Both the position numbers and the translations under genes were made by a program. The notes beneath the pieces are model-generated. The model did no database searches, was not told the DNA's origin, and saw nothing but the letters and a program-made list of their open reading frames with translations. Positions 1 through 5,147 of a DNA stretch of 5,147 nucleotides are shown in pieces (the first letter of the stretch is position 1; each line of letters opens with the position of its first letter). Source of the DNA: Devosia sp. (lineage in GTDB: Bacteria > Pseudomonadota > Alphaproteobacteria > Rhizobiales > Devosiaceae); assembly GCA_028290225.1 (NCBI GenBank), contig JAQGKH010000211.1:1-5147 (forward strand), given 5' to 3'.

Positions 1-879
1 GAAGAGTTCATGGATGTGGTCAAGATCGGCCGCACCCATCTGCAGGACGCCACGCCCCTGACCCTGGGGCAGGAAATGAGCGGCTGGGTGGCGCAGATCG
101 ACCTGGCATTGAAGGCCATCCGGGCAACGCTGCCGCAGCTTTATGAACTGGCGCTGGGTGGCACCGCGGTGGGCACGGGGCTGAATGCCCATCCCGATTA
201 TGCCGTAACGGTAGCGGGCGAGATTGCCGGCTTGACCGGGCAGCCCTTCGTAACCGCCCCCAACAAATACGCTGTGATGGCCGGGCACGATGCCTTTGTG
301 GGCACGTCGGGCGCGCTCAAGCAGTTGGCCGCAGCGCTGATGAAGGTCGCCAACGATGTGCGCTGGCTCGCTTCGGGCCCCCGCTCAGGGCTGGGCGAGC
401 TGACCATCCCGGAAAACGAGCCGGGCTCCTCGATCATGCCGGGCAAGGTCAATCCGACCCAGTCGGAAGCCATGACCATGGTCGCCGTGCAGGTGATGGG
501 CAATGACGCGGCCATCGGCTTTGCCGCCTCGCAGGGCAATTTCGAGCTCAATGTGTTCAAGCCGGTGATCGCCTACAACTTCCTGCAATCGGTGCGGCTG
601 CTGGCCGATGCGGCGCGCTCGTTCAACGACAATTGCGCCATCGGCATCGAACCCGATCGCAAGCGCATCAACGAGCATCTCAACAATTCGCTGATGCTGG
701 TGACGGCGCTGAACCGCAAGATCGGCTATGACAACGCCGCCAAGATCGCCAAGAACGCCCACAAGACCGGGACGACCCTCAAGGAGTCCGCAGTGTCGCT
801 GGGGCTTTTGACGGCCGAGGAGTTCGACGCCGAAGTGAAGCCGGAATCCATGGTGGGGCCGCTCAAGCTCAAGCAGTAG
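1..879 (+). CDS. fumC: Fumarate hydratase class II (fumarase C), C-terminal part
   Basis: Class II fumarase interconverts fumarate and L-malate in the TCA cycle; it is a cytosolic, iron-independent homotetramer. The reading frame is open from base 1, so the 5' end lies outside the window and 292 residues are visible. GRTHLQDATP sits at visible residues 10-19, GTAVGTGLN at 54-62, and the superfamily signature GSSIMPGKVNP at 142-152. If signature Ser143 is aligned to E. coli FumC Ser318, visible His13 falls on catalytic His188. The two match without a gap, so about 175 N-terminal residues are missing and the full length would be near 467, normal for the family. The frame ends in TAG with no damage. 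Aspartase and argininosuccinate lyase share the superfamily, but GRTHLQDATP and the overall sequence favour fumarase. The next gene is convergent, so fumC is the last gene of its transcript. Confidence 0.97.
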   Translation, partial: EEFMDVVKIGRTHLQDATPLTLGQEMSGWVAQIDLALKAIRATLPQLYELALGGTAVGTGLNAHPDYAVTVAGEIAGLTGQPFVTAPNKYAVMAGHDAFVGTSGALKQLAAALMKVANDVRWLASGPRSGLGELTIPENEPGSSIMPGKVNPTQSEAMTMVAVQVMGNDAAIGFAASQGNFELNVFKPVIAYNFLQSVRLLADAARSFNDNCAIGIEPDRKRINEHLNNSLMLVTALNRKIGYDNAAKIAKNAHKTGTTLKESAVSLGLLTAEEFDAEVKPESMVGPLKLKQ

Positions 880-886
880 GCGGGAC

Positions 887-914
887 CCCAGAGCCCCTGC
901 GGGGCTCGGCTGGG
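887..914. terminator. Hairpin 1 of a matched pair in the fumC 3' gap
   Basis: A 7-bp GC-rich stem, GAGCCCC (891-897) with GGGGCTC (901-907), closes a TGC loop. Outside it, CCCA (887-890) can pair with TGGG (911-914), leaving GGC (908-910) as a one-sided bulge. It starts seven bases after the fumC stop and lies between convergent genes, so it could end transcripts from either side. No T tract follows on either strand, so a classical intrinsic terminator is not shown. It could equally be a 3'-end stabiliser or a small dispersed repeat. Confidence 0.55.
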
Positions 915-929
915 AGCGAGCGAATTATT

Positions 930-959
930 GCCAGAGGCTGCTGTGCAGCCTCGGCTGGC
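930..959. terminator. Hairpin 2 of a matched pair in the convergent gap
   Basis: An 8-bp stem, GAGGCTGC (934-941) with GCAGCCTC (945-952), closes a TGT loop. GCCA (930-933) can pair with TGGC (956-959), again leaving a GGC bulge (953-955). It lies ten bases beyond the stop codon of the convergent 89-codon gene and 50 bases past the fumC stop. No T tract follows on either strand. The architecture copies hairpin 1 while the stem bases differ. A role as a bidirectional transcript end is inferred from position only. Confidence 0.5.
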
Positions 960-968
960 CCCGGCGGA

Positions 969-1238
969 TCAAACCACAACGGTCTTGCGATAGCCCTGGG
1001 GCAGGCGAACCACGCCCATGCGGGCGCTTTCGGCATAGGCGCCCAGGGCGCCTTCCACCGAGCCGCGGCGGCGGGCGCGCTGGGGCGGCAGGCGGTTGCG
1101 CTCAGCAAGGAGCTGGCTGACAAATGCGGCAGTGGTAGCGGGCCGTTCCAGCGATGGCCGCGGCGCTGCGGGCCCGACCAGTACGGGCAGGCCGGGCACG
1201 AACCGGGGTCCGGTATCCTCGTTGTCGCTCGATGCCAT
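969..1238 (-). CDS. Hypothetical protein, 89 residues
   Basis: I do not recognise a named family. The start at 1238 is chosen because GGAGG (1248-1244 on the - strand) lies five bases before the ATG, an excellent ribosome binding site. The frame stays open far upstream, but that extension would run into gloB and has no such site. The N-terminus is acidic (MASSDNEDTG) and the middle is rich in Pro and Ala. A helix-prone stretch at about 36-50 is followed by a basic cluster (RARRRG, 54-59). The C-terminus at 63-89 contains GAYAESARMG and ends in GYRKTVVV. No signal peptide, membrane segment or catalytic motif is seen. It is transcribed in the same direction as gloB, but a 137-bp gap with a hairpin separates them, so it probably has its own promoter. 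Its end converges on fumC. A short conserved alphaproteobacterial protein is the likely class. Confidence 0.72.
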   Translation of the reverse strand: MASSDNEDTGPRFVPGLPVLVGPAAPRPSLERPATTAAFVSQLLAERNRLPPQRARRRGSVEGALGAYAESARMGVVRLPQGYRKTVVV

Positions 1239-1243
1239 TTGCG

Positions 1244-1248
1244 CCTCC
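1244..1248 (-). promoter_or_regulatory. Ribosome binding site of the 89-codon gene
   Basis: On the - strand the sequence reads GGTGGAGG, with the GGAGG core five bases before the ATG at 1238. It settles the start codon and is the main evidence that this short frame is translated. Confidence 0.7.
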
Positions 1249-1316
1249 ACCCAGTGGTGAACCGTCGAGAAGACAACGGCCTTGCGGCGATAAAGTCGCA
1301 AAGCCTGGCGCTGAGG

Positions 1317-1331
1317 TAAACAAGTTGTTAA
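1317..1331 (-). promoter_or_regulatory. CtrA-like box, TTAA-N7-TTTA
   Basis: On the - strand 1331-1317 reads TTAA, CAACTTG, TTTA. This matches the alphaproteobacterial CtrA site TTAA-N7-TTAA at seven of eight fixed positions with the exact seven-base spacer. It lies about 80 bases upstream of the ATG of the 89-codon gene and just beyond the hairpin after gloB, where a promoter for that gene is expected. The region is more AT-rich than its surroundings, which raises the chance of a random match. No convincing -35/-10 pair was found with it. Confidence 0.3.
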
Positions 1332-1332
1332 T

Positions 1333-1355
1333 GCCAGCGGTGGAAAACCGCTGGC
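1333..1355 (-). terminator. Hairpin downstream of gloB, likely terminator
   Basis: A perfect 9-bp inverted repeat, GCCAGCGGT (1333-1341) with ACCGCTGGC (1347-1355), has a five-base loop that reads TTTCC on the - strand. Read in the gloB direction it begins 20 bases after the gloB stop codon, the expected place for a terminator. The bases that follow (ATTAACAACTTG) are AT-rich but not a T run, so it is an imperfect intrinsic terminator. It separates gloB from the small gene downstream. Confidence 0.6.
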
Positions 1356-1375
1356 GTGGTTAAATGGCGCGGTGG

Positions 1376-2143
1376 CTAGAAATTGTCCTTGCCCTTGCGA
1401 ATGGCCGCAAAAACCTCGCCCGGTCCGGCGTTTTCGAGCCCGTAATGGCGCGCAAGCACCGGCTCGTCGGCGCGCAGGAACGGATTGGCGAGGCGCTCGT
1501 CGCCCAGGCGCGAGGGAATGGTGGGCAGGCCCGCTTCGCGCAGCCGCGCCACTTCGGCCGCCCGGGCCTGGAGTGCGGCGTTGTCGGGATCGATGGAGAG
1601 GGCAAAGCGCGCATTGCTCGCGGTGTATTCGTGCCCGCAATATACCAGGGTATCGGGCGGAAGATCGCGCAGGGCCTTGACCCCTTCCCACATCGGGCCG
1701 GGGGTGCCTTCGAACATGCGGCCGACGCCTAGGGAAAACAGGGCATCGCCGCTAAAAAGGTGCCCGCCCTGGGCGTCGTAAAACACAATGTGCCCAAGCG
1801 TATGGCCGGGGGCTGCATAAACCTGGAACACGGTTTCACCCAGGCGCACGGTGTCGCCGGCTTCCACCAGTTCCTCGAGCCCCTCGATCTTGCCGGCTTC
1901 CGCGCGCGGGCCGACCACGCGCGGGTTCCACTGCGCCTTGAGTTCGGGAATGGCTTCCACATGGTCCACATGATGGTGGGTGATGAAGATATCGGACAAG
2001 GTCCAGCCGCGCCGCGCCAGCGCTGCCTGGATGGGCGCTGCCTCGGGAGCGTCGATGGCGGCGGTGCGGCCGGTGGCCGTGTCGTGGGCCAGATAGCCGT
2101 AATTGTCCTCGCGCGCCGGGAAAACCTCGACAATCAAACCCAT
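1376..2143 (-). CDS. gloB: Hydroxyacylglutathione hydrolase (glyoxalase II)
   Basis: Glyoxalase II hydrolyses S-D-lactoylglutathione to D-lactate and glutathione, the second step of methylglyoxal detoxification in the cytosol. It is a metallo-beta-lactamase-fold enzyme with a two-metal centre. The predicted 255 residues match the usual length. The N-terminus (DNYGYLAHD, 13-21) is typical. Metal ligands are visible as THHHVDH (55-61: His56, His58, Asp60, His61), His114 in PGHTLGH, Asp133 in SGDALF and His171 in CGHEYT. NPFLR lies at 220-224. The C-terminal RKGKDNF places Arg249 and Lys252 where the family contacts glutathione. Small variations are VEA after the HHHVDH motif, where many members have VGG, and Val140 in SLGVGR, where Cys is common; neither removes a ligand. 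The start at 2143 is supported by AGGAG (2155-2151 on the - strand) seven bases before the ATG. It is divergent from the methyltransferase gene. Confidence 0.95.
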   Translation of the reverse strand: MGLIVEVFPAREDNYGYLAHDTATGRTAAIDAPEAAPIQAALARRGWTLSDIFITHHHVDHVEAIPELKAQWNPRVVGPRAEAGKIEGLEELVEAGDTVRLGETVFQVYAAPGHTLGHIVFYDAQGGHLFSGDALFSLGVGRMFEGTPGPMWEGVKALRDLPPDTLVYCGHEYTASNARFALSIDPDNAALQARAAEVARLREAGLPTIPSRLGDERLANPFLRADEPVLARHYGLENAGPGEVFAAIRKGKDNF

Positions 2144-2242
2144 GATGCTGCTCCTGCTGGTTGGTGCCCATAGCTATGAAGCCCGGGCCGTGAAGGCAAC
2201 CATGGATTAGACAAGTTCACCGCGGTTTGGCACAGTTGCGCC
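2144..2242. promoter_or_regulatory. Divergent spacer between gloB and the methyltransferase gene
   Basis: These 99 bases must hold the start signals of both divergent genes. Apart from the gloB ribosome binding site, the clearest element is the perfect 10-bp palindrome CATAGCTATG (2169-2178), centred about 30 bases from the gloB start; next to it lies GCCCGGGC (2181-2188). On the - strand TTGCCT is followed after 17 bases by TAGCTA, a poor -35/-10 match that overlaps the palindrome. No good promoter was found for the + strand gene. An operator role for the palindrome is speculative. Confidence 0.3.
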
Positions 2243-2974
2243 ATGACCAGCGATGTTGCGCGCCTCATCGACTACTACAAATCGCCGCTTGGCCGCATTT
2301 CGCGCGCGCTGGTGCGCGAGCAGGTGGTGGCGCTGGCCGGGGACGTGAAAGGCAAGCGGGTGCTGGGGCTGGGCTTTGCCACGCCCTATCTGCGCTTTAC
2401 GCTGGAGAAAGCCGAGCGGGTGCTGGCGTTCATGCCGGCCCGGCAGGGCGCATCGGCCTGGCCGCGCGAGGGGCCGAGCTGCACGGTGCTGTGCGATCCC
2501 CTGGAAATGCCGCTGACCGACGCGGCCATCGATCTGACCATCGCCGTGCATGCGCTCGAGCATATTGCCGATGCCGAGGAGCTGATGCGCGAGTTGTGGC
2601 GCATCACCGCACCCAATGGCGAACTGGTGCTGGTGGTGCCGCGCCGGCGCGGAATCTGGGCGCAGCGGGACACGACGCCCTTTGGCACGGGCAATCCTTA
2701 TTCGGGCAGCCAGCTGGAAAAGCTGCTGCGCGACCATAGCTTTGTGCCCGAGGCCTGGCGTGACGGGCTGTTCCTGCCGCCGTTCCAATCCTCGCTCGTG
2801 CTGCGATCGACACGCTTCTTCGAGGGGGCGGGGCGGATGCTGGGGCCGGCCATGTCGGGAGTGATCTGCGTGCGGGCCCGCAAGCAGGCGTTTCCAGCCG
2901 TGCCGCGGCGCAGGCGCGAGGAGCGGTTCGTGCGGGTGCCAGGCTTGAGCCCGGCGACGGCCCGGCAAGGCTAG
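2243..2974 (+). CDS. Class I SAM-dependent methyltransferase-like protein
   Basis: A cytosolic protein of 243 residues with a methyltransferase type 11-like fold; its substrate cannot be told. The glycine-rich motif I region is RVLGLGFATPYL (39-50). Asp85 falls where motif II/III loops contact the adenine in relatives. AVHALEHIAD (101-110) is the motif typical of type 11 enzymes, and the next strand is ELVLVVP (127-133). The strand after motif I ends in LAFMP (61-65) rather than in the usual Asp or Glu that binds the SAM ribose. So activity is likely but not certain. The C-terminal tail from about 213 is basic (PRRRREER, 221-228) and probably disordered. The ATG at 2243 is the first in-frame start after an upstream region without better candidates; no clear Shine-Dalgarno sequence precedes it. 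It is divergent from gloB, a pairing I recall from other Hyphomicrobiales, and lies 79 bases before hisC. Confidence 0.8.
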   Translation: MTSDVARLIDYYKSPLGRISRALVREQVVALAGDVKGKRVLGLGFATPYLRFTLEKAERVLAFMPARQGASAWPREGPSCTVLCDPLEMPLTDAAIDLTIAVHALEHIADAEELMRELWRITAPNGELVLVVPRRRGIWAQRDTTPFGTGNPYSGSQLEKLLRDHSFVPEAWRDGLFLPPFQSSLVLRSTRFFEGAGRMLGPAMSGVICVRARKQAFPAVPRRRREERFVRVPGLSPATARQG

Positions 2975-2978
2975 CGGC

Positions 2979-2990
2979 AAAGCGCGCTTT
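2979..2990. repeat. 12-bp perfect palindrome AAAGCGCGCTTT
   Basis: The palindrome starts four bases after the methyltransferase stop codon and is followed by one more T. As RNA it could fold only a 4-bp stem with a CGCG loop, too weak for a convincing terminator. Its last three bases are the start of a candidate -35 element for hisC, so an operator is an alternative. Either role is inference. Confidence 0.3.
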
Positions 2991-3016
2991 TCATTGGCGG
3001 CGCCTTTCTTTATGGT
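2988..3016 (+). promoter_or_regulatory. Weak candidate promoter for hisC-tyrC
   Basis: TTTTCA (2988-2993) and TATGGT (3011-3016) each match the sigma-70 hexamers at four of six positions and are separated by exactly 17 bases. Transcription would begin near 3023, giving a leader of about 30 bases before the ATG at 3054. It would exclude the in-frame upstream starts at 2994 and 3012. Read-through from the methyltransferase gene is also possible. Confidence 0.25.
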
Positions 3017-3053
3017 CCGCGCGGCTCCCATCCCTTGCCCCGAAAATCCTGAT

Positions 3054-4139
3054 ATGTCCCCCTCACGCCCGACGCCGCAACCCGGCATTTCCGAGATCGC
3101 TGCCTATGTGCCCGGCCGGGCTGCCGCCCCCGGTTCGGCGGCGATCAAGCTGTCATCCAATGAAAGCCCGCTCGGGGCTTCGCCCCGCGCCATCGAGGCG
3201 TTCCGCCATGCGGCCGACAAGCTCGAAATCTATCCCGAGGGCTCCTCGCGCATCCTGCGCGAAGCCTTGGGGGAAGTGCATGGGCTCGATCCCGAGCGCA
3301 TCGTGTGCGGCAATGGCTCGGACGACCTGCTGCACCTGCTGGCCCAGTGCTATCTGGGTGAGGGCGACCAGGCGGTGATGAGCCAATACGGGTTTTCGGT
3401 CTACCCCATCATCACCCAGGCGGCGGGCGCGCAGATCATCATGGCTCCCGAAGCCGATTTCACCGCCGATGTCGATGCGCTGCTCGCGGCCGTCACCGAG
3501 CGGACGCGGATGGTGTTCCTGGCCAACCCCAACAACCCGACCGGCACCTACCTGGCGGCTGCTGAAGTGGCGCGGCTGCATGCGGGGTTGCGGTCCGACA
3601 TCCTGCTGGTGATCGACAGCGCCTATGCCGAATATGTCACCGCACCCGACTATGAGGTCGGGGTGGACCTGGTGGACAGGGCCGAAAACGTCGTGATGGT
3701 GCGCACCTTTTCCAAGATGGGGCTGGCGGCGCTGCGGATCGGCTGGATGTATGGCCCCGCGCATCTGGTGGATGCGGTCAACCGCATTCGCGGGCCCTTC
3801 AATGTCAACCTGCCAGCGCAACTGGCAGGGGCTGCTGCCGTGCGGGATACCGAATTTACCGCGCAGCTGGGACGGCACAATGCGCAATGGCGCGATTGGC
3901 TGACCGAGGCGCTCGGCTCCAACCGGTTGCGGGTGGTGGCCAGCCAGGCCAATTTCGTGCTGGTGCTGTTTCCCAGTGCCGATGAGGCCGATGGCGCCTT
4001 CGAGGCGCTGCTCAAGGCGGGACTGATCGTGCGGCAGCTCGGGGTTTACGGCATTCCCCAGGGCTTGCGCATTTCGGTCGGGTCGGAAGAGGCGATGCGG
4101 CGGGTGGCCGCGATCCTGAACGCGACGGTGGCACCATGA
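3054..4139 (+). CDS. hisC: Histidinol-phosphate / aromatic aminotransferase
   Basis: A fold-type I, PLP-dependent aminotransferase of the HisC family. HisC makes histidinol phosphate from imidazole-acetol phosphate and glutamate; many family members also use aromatic keto acids or prephenate. The ATG at 3054 gives 361 residues and the typical beginning PTPQPGISEIAAYVPG; upstream starts (TTG 2994, ATG 3012) would add an unusual leader. No strong Shine-Dalgarno sequence is visible. Motifs in order are KLSSNESPLG (32-41), YPEGSS (60-65), GNGSDD (86-91), NPNNPTG with Asn161 (158-164), and Asp188 and Tyr191 in IDSAYAEY. The PLP Schiff-base lysine is Lys221 in TFSKMGLAALRIG, with Arg228. Arg339 in GLRISVG binds the substrate carboxylate. 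All expected catalytic residues are present. It overlaps tyrC by four bases (ATGA), so the two are co-transcribed and probably translationally coupled. The tyrC link makes a tyrosine or phenylalanine transamination role likely, possibly besides histidine synthesis. Confidence 0.92.
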   Translation: MSPSRPTPQPGISEIAAYVPGRAAAPGSAAIKLSSNESPLGASPRAIEAFRHAADKLEIYPEGSSRILREALGEVHGLDPERIVCGNGSDDLLHLLAQCYLGEGDQAVMSQYGFSVYPIITQAAGAQIIMAPEADFTADVDALLAAVTERTRMVFLANPNNPTGTYLAAAEVARLHAGLRSDILLVIDSAYAEYVTAPDYEVGVDLVDRAENVVMVRTFSKMGLAALRIGWMYGPAHLVDAVNRIRGPFNVNLPAQLAGAAAVRDTEFTAQLGRHNAQWRDWLTEALGSNRLRVVASQANFVLVLFPSADEADGAFEALLKAGLIVRQLGVYGIPQGLRISVGSEEAMRRVAAILNATVAP

Positions 4140-5083
4140 GCGTGCGGTTCAACAAGCTGGCGCTGATCGGCATCGGGCTGATCGGCTCGTCCATTGCGCT
4201 GGCCGCACGGCGCCAGGGGCTGGTGGATCACATCGCCATTTCGACGCGCAAGGCCGAAACGCTGGCAGAGGCCGAAGCGCTTGGGCTCGGTGACAGCTAT
4301 ACGCTCGATGCGGTTGAAGCGGTGCGCGACGCCGATCTCGTGATCCTGTGTACGCCAGTGGGGGCTTACAAGGGCGTGATGGAGGCGATTGCGCCGGCAT
4401 TGGCACCGGGCGCGATCCTTTCCGATGTCGGATCGGTCAAGGAACATGTGGTCAAGGTGCTGCAGCCGCTCCTGCCCGCCGGGGTGCAGCTGATCCCCGG
4501 GCACCCCATTGCGGGGACCGAGCATTCTGGCCCCTCGGCGGGGTTTGCCGAGCTCTTTGCCGGCCGCTGGTGCGTGTTGACGCCCGGGCCGGAAGCGGAC
4601 GGGGCGGCGGTGGAGAAGCTGGCGGCATTCTGGCGCGCCATGGGCAGCCAGGTGGAGTGCATGGATGCGGCCCACCACGACATGGTGCTGGCGATCACCA
4701 GCCATGTGCCGCATCTGATCGCCTACAATATCGTGGGCACGGTCGCAGATCTGGAAGCCGATACCAAGTCGGAAGTGATCAAGTTCTCGGCTTCGGGGTT
4801 TCGCGACTTCACCCGCATCGCCGCCTCCGATCCCGTGATGTGGCGCGATGTGTTCCTGACCAACCGGGATGGCGTGCTGGAAATGCTCGGAAGGTTCCTC
4901 GAGGACCTCGCGGTGCTGCAGCGGGCGGTGCGCACCGGCGACGGGCCGGCGCTCGAAGCCATGTTCACCCGCACCCGCGCCATCCGCCGCTCGATCATTT
5001 CGGCGGGACAGGAAACCGCGGCGCCGGATTTCGGGCGGCCCCATGAAGCGCCGCCGGCGCAGGCGGGGGACGAACAGCCCTGA
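4136..5083 (+). CDS. tyrC: Prephenate / cyclohexadienyl (arogenate) dehydrogenase
   Basis: TyrA-family dehydrogenase of tyrosine biosynthesis: it oxidatively decarboxylates prephenate to 4-hydroxyphenylpyruvate, and/or arogenate to tyrosine, with NAD(P)+. The 315 residues begin with a Rossmann motif, LIGIGLIGSS (10-19). LCTPVGAY (71-78) and SDVGSVK (96-102) follow. PGHPIAGTEHSG (121-132) contains His123, the likely active-site histidine. In the helical C-terminal domain TSHVPHLIAY (188-197) and GFRDFTRIAASDP (221-233) carry the substrate-binding His190 and Arg residues, followed by Trp236. No chorismate mutase or ACT domain is present, so it is a monofunctional enzyme without the usual tyrosine-binding regulatory domain. 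The last 20 residues are Pro/Ala-rich and look disordered. The ATG lies in the hisC stop region (ATGA); GGTGG just upstream may act as a weak ribosome binding site. Substrate preference (prephenate versus arogenate) cannot be read from sequence alone, and the symbol tyrA would be equally acceptable. Confidence 0.92.
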   Translation: MSVRFNKLALIGIGLIGSSIALAARRQGLVDHIAISTRKAETLAEAEALGLGDSYTLDAVEAVRDADLVILCTPVGAYKGVMEAIAPALAPGAILSDVGSVKEHVVKVLQPLLPAGVQLIPGHPIAGTEHSGPSAGFAELFAGRWCVLTPGPEADGAAVEKLAAFWRAMGSQVECMDAAHHDMVLAITSHVPHLIAYNIVGTVADLEADTKSEVIKFSASGFRDFTRIAASDPVMWRDVFLTNRDGVLEMLGRFLEDLAVLQRAVRTGDGPALEAMFTRTRAIRRSIISAGQETAAPDFGRPHEAPPAQAGDEQP

Positions 5084-5147
5084 TCAGAACAGCGGCGGGA
5101 TGGCGGCGATCGGGATCAGGCCCGAATAAATGCCGCCGCTGCGGAAA
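5084..5147 (-). CDS. 3' end of a - strand gene, unknown (possibly DUF2125)
   Basis: The - strand frame ending in TGA at 5086-5084 is open to the window edge and encodes 20 visible residues, ending GLIPIAAIPPLF. Its stop abuts the tyrC stop: the six bases 5081-5086 read TGATCA, giving one stop codon per strand with no gap. The hydrophobic, proline-spaced ending resembles the C-termini I recall for DUF2125 proteins, which are often encoded next to tyrC in Hyphomicrobiales. That link is a guess. The stretch is too short to exclude non-coding sequence. Confidence 0.45.
   Translation of the reverse strand, partial: FRSGGIYSGLIPIAAIPPLF

Noticed and set aside
969..1691. Long - strand frame of 240 codons containing the small gene
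   Set aside because: Its first half lies in another frame inside gloB and is low-complexity Arg/Ala/Pro sequence; the Shine-Dalgarno site and protein character support only 969-1238.
2228..2239. TGGCAC followed by TTGC, resembling a sigma-54 promoter
   Set aside because: Only two bases separate the elements where five are required, and they lie directly at the start codon.
2994..3053. N-terminal extension of hisC from TTG 2994 or ATG 3012
   Set aside because: The family N-terminus begins at about PTPQPGI; the extra 14 to 20 residues have no family counterpart, and neither start has a ribosome binding site.
2207..3088. 293-codon frame on the - strand opposite the methyltransferase gene
   Set aside because: It is His/Arg/Gln-rich with no recognisable domain and mirrors a well-supported + strand gene; long antisense frames are common in GC-rich DNA.
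3173..3187. Hairpin CGGGGC-TTC-GCCCCG
   Set aside because: It lies within the hisC coding region near the 5' end, with no sign of a regulatory role.
3809..3829. Perfect 8-bp hairpin CCTGCCAG / CTGGCAGG
   Set aside because: It lies inside conserved hisC coding sequence and is best explained by codon choice.
3153..3887. 244-codon frame on the - strand opposite hisC
   Set aside because: It lies entirely within the conserved aminotransferase gene and has the same shadow composition.
4046..5044. 332-codon frame on the - strand opposite tyrC
   Set aside because: It is an antisense shadow of tyrC, full of His and Arg, with no family motifs.

Overview
The window is a stretch of GC-rich bacterial chromosome with ordinary housekeeping genes. 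Protein similarity and gene order (gloB divergent from a methyltransferase gene, followed by a hisC-tyrC pair) suggest an alphaproteobacterium of the Hyphomicrobiales, perhaps Devosia-like. That placement is inference from recalled family patterns, not a database search. I see no mobile element, CRISPR array, tRNA, rRNA or integration site.

Layout: (1) Positions 1-879 hold the C-terminal two thirds of class II fumarase (fumC, + strand), cut by the left edge. (2) Positions 880-968 form a convergent gap with two hairpins of matching architecture and co-varying stems. (3) A small hypothetical gene of 89 codons lies on the - strand (969-1238) with a clear ribosome binding site. Upstream of it are a CtrA-like TTAA-N7-TTTA site and a strong hairpin that probably ends gloB transcription. 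(4) gloB, glyoxalase II, lies on the - strand (1376-2143). (5) A 99-bp divergent spacer follows, then a SAM-dependent methyltransferase-like gene on the + strand (2243-2974). (6) A 79-bp spacer carries a 12-bp palindrome and a weak candidate promoter. (7) A hisC-type aminotransferase (3054-4139) overlaps by ATGA with a prephenate/arogenate dehydrogenase gene (4136-5083). (8) The last 64 bases look like the 3' end of another - strand gene whose stop codon directly abuts the tyrC stop.

Working together: the hisC-tyrC pair is the only clear operon. HisC-type enzymes can transaminate imidazole-acetol phosphate and, in many alphaproteobacteria, aromatic keto acids, so the pair may supply the last steps of tyrosine (and phenylalanine) synthesis alongside or instead of histidine synthesis. 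FumC belongs to the TCA cycle, and GloB completes glutathione-dependent methylglyoxal detoxification. The methyltransferase-like gene has no assigned substrate.

No undescribed multi-gene system is evident. The items most worth a second look are the paired co-varying hairpins at 887-959 and the CtrA-like site in front of the 89-codon gene.
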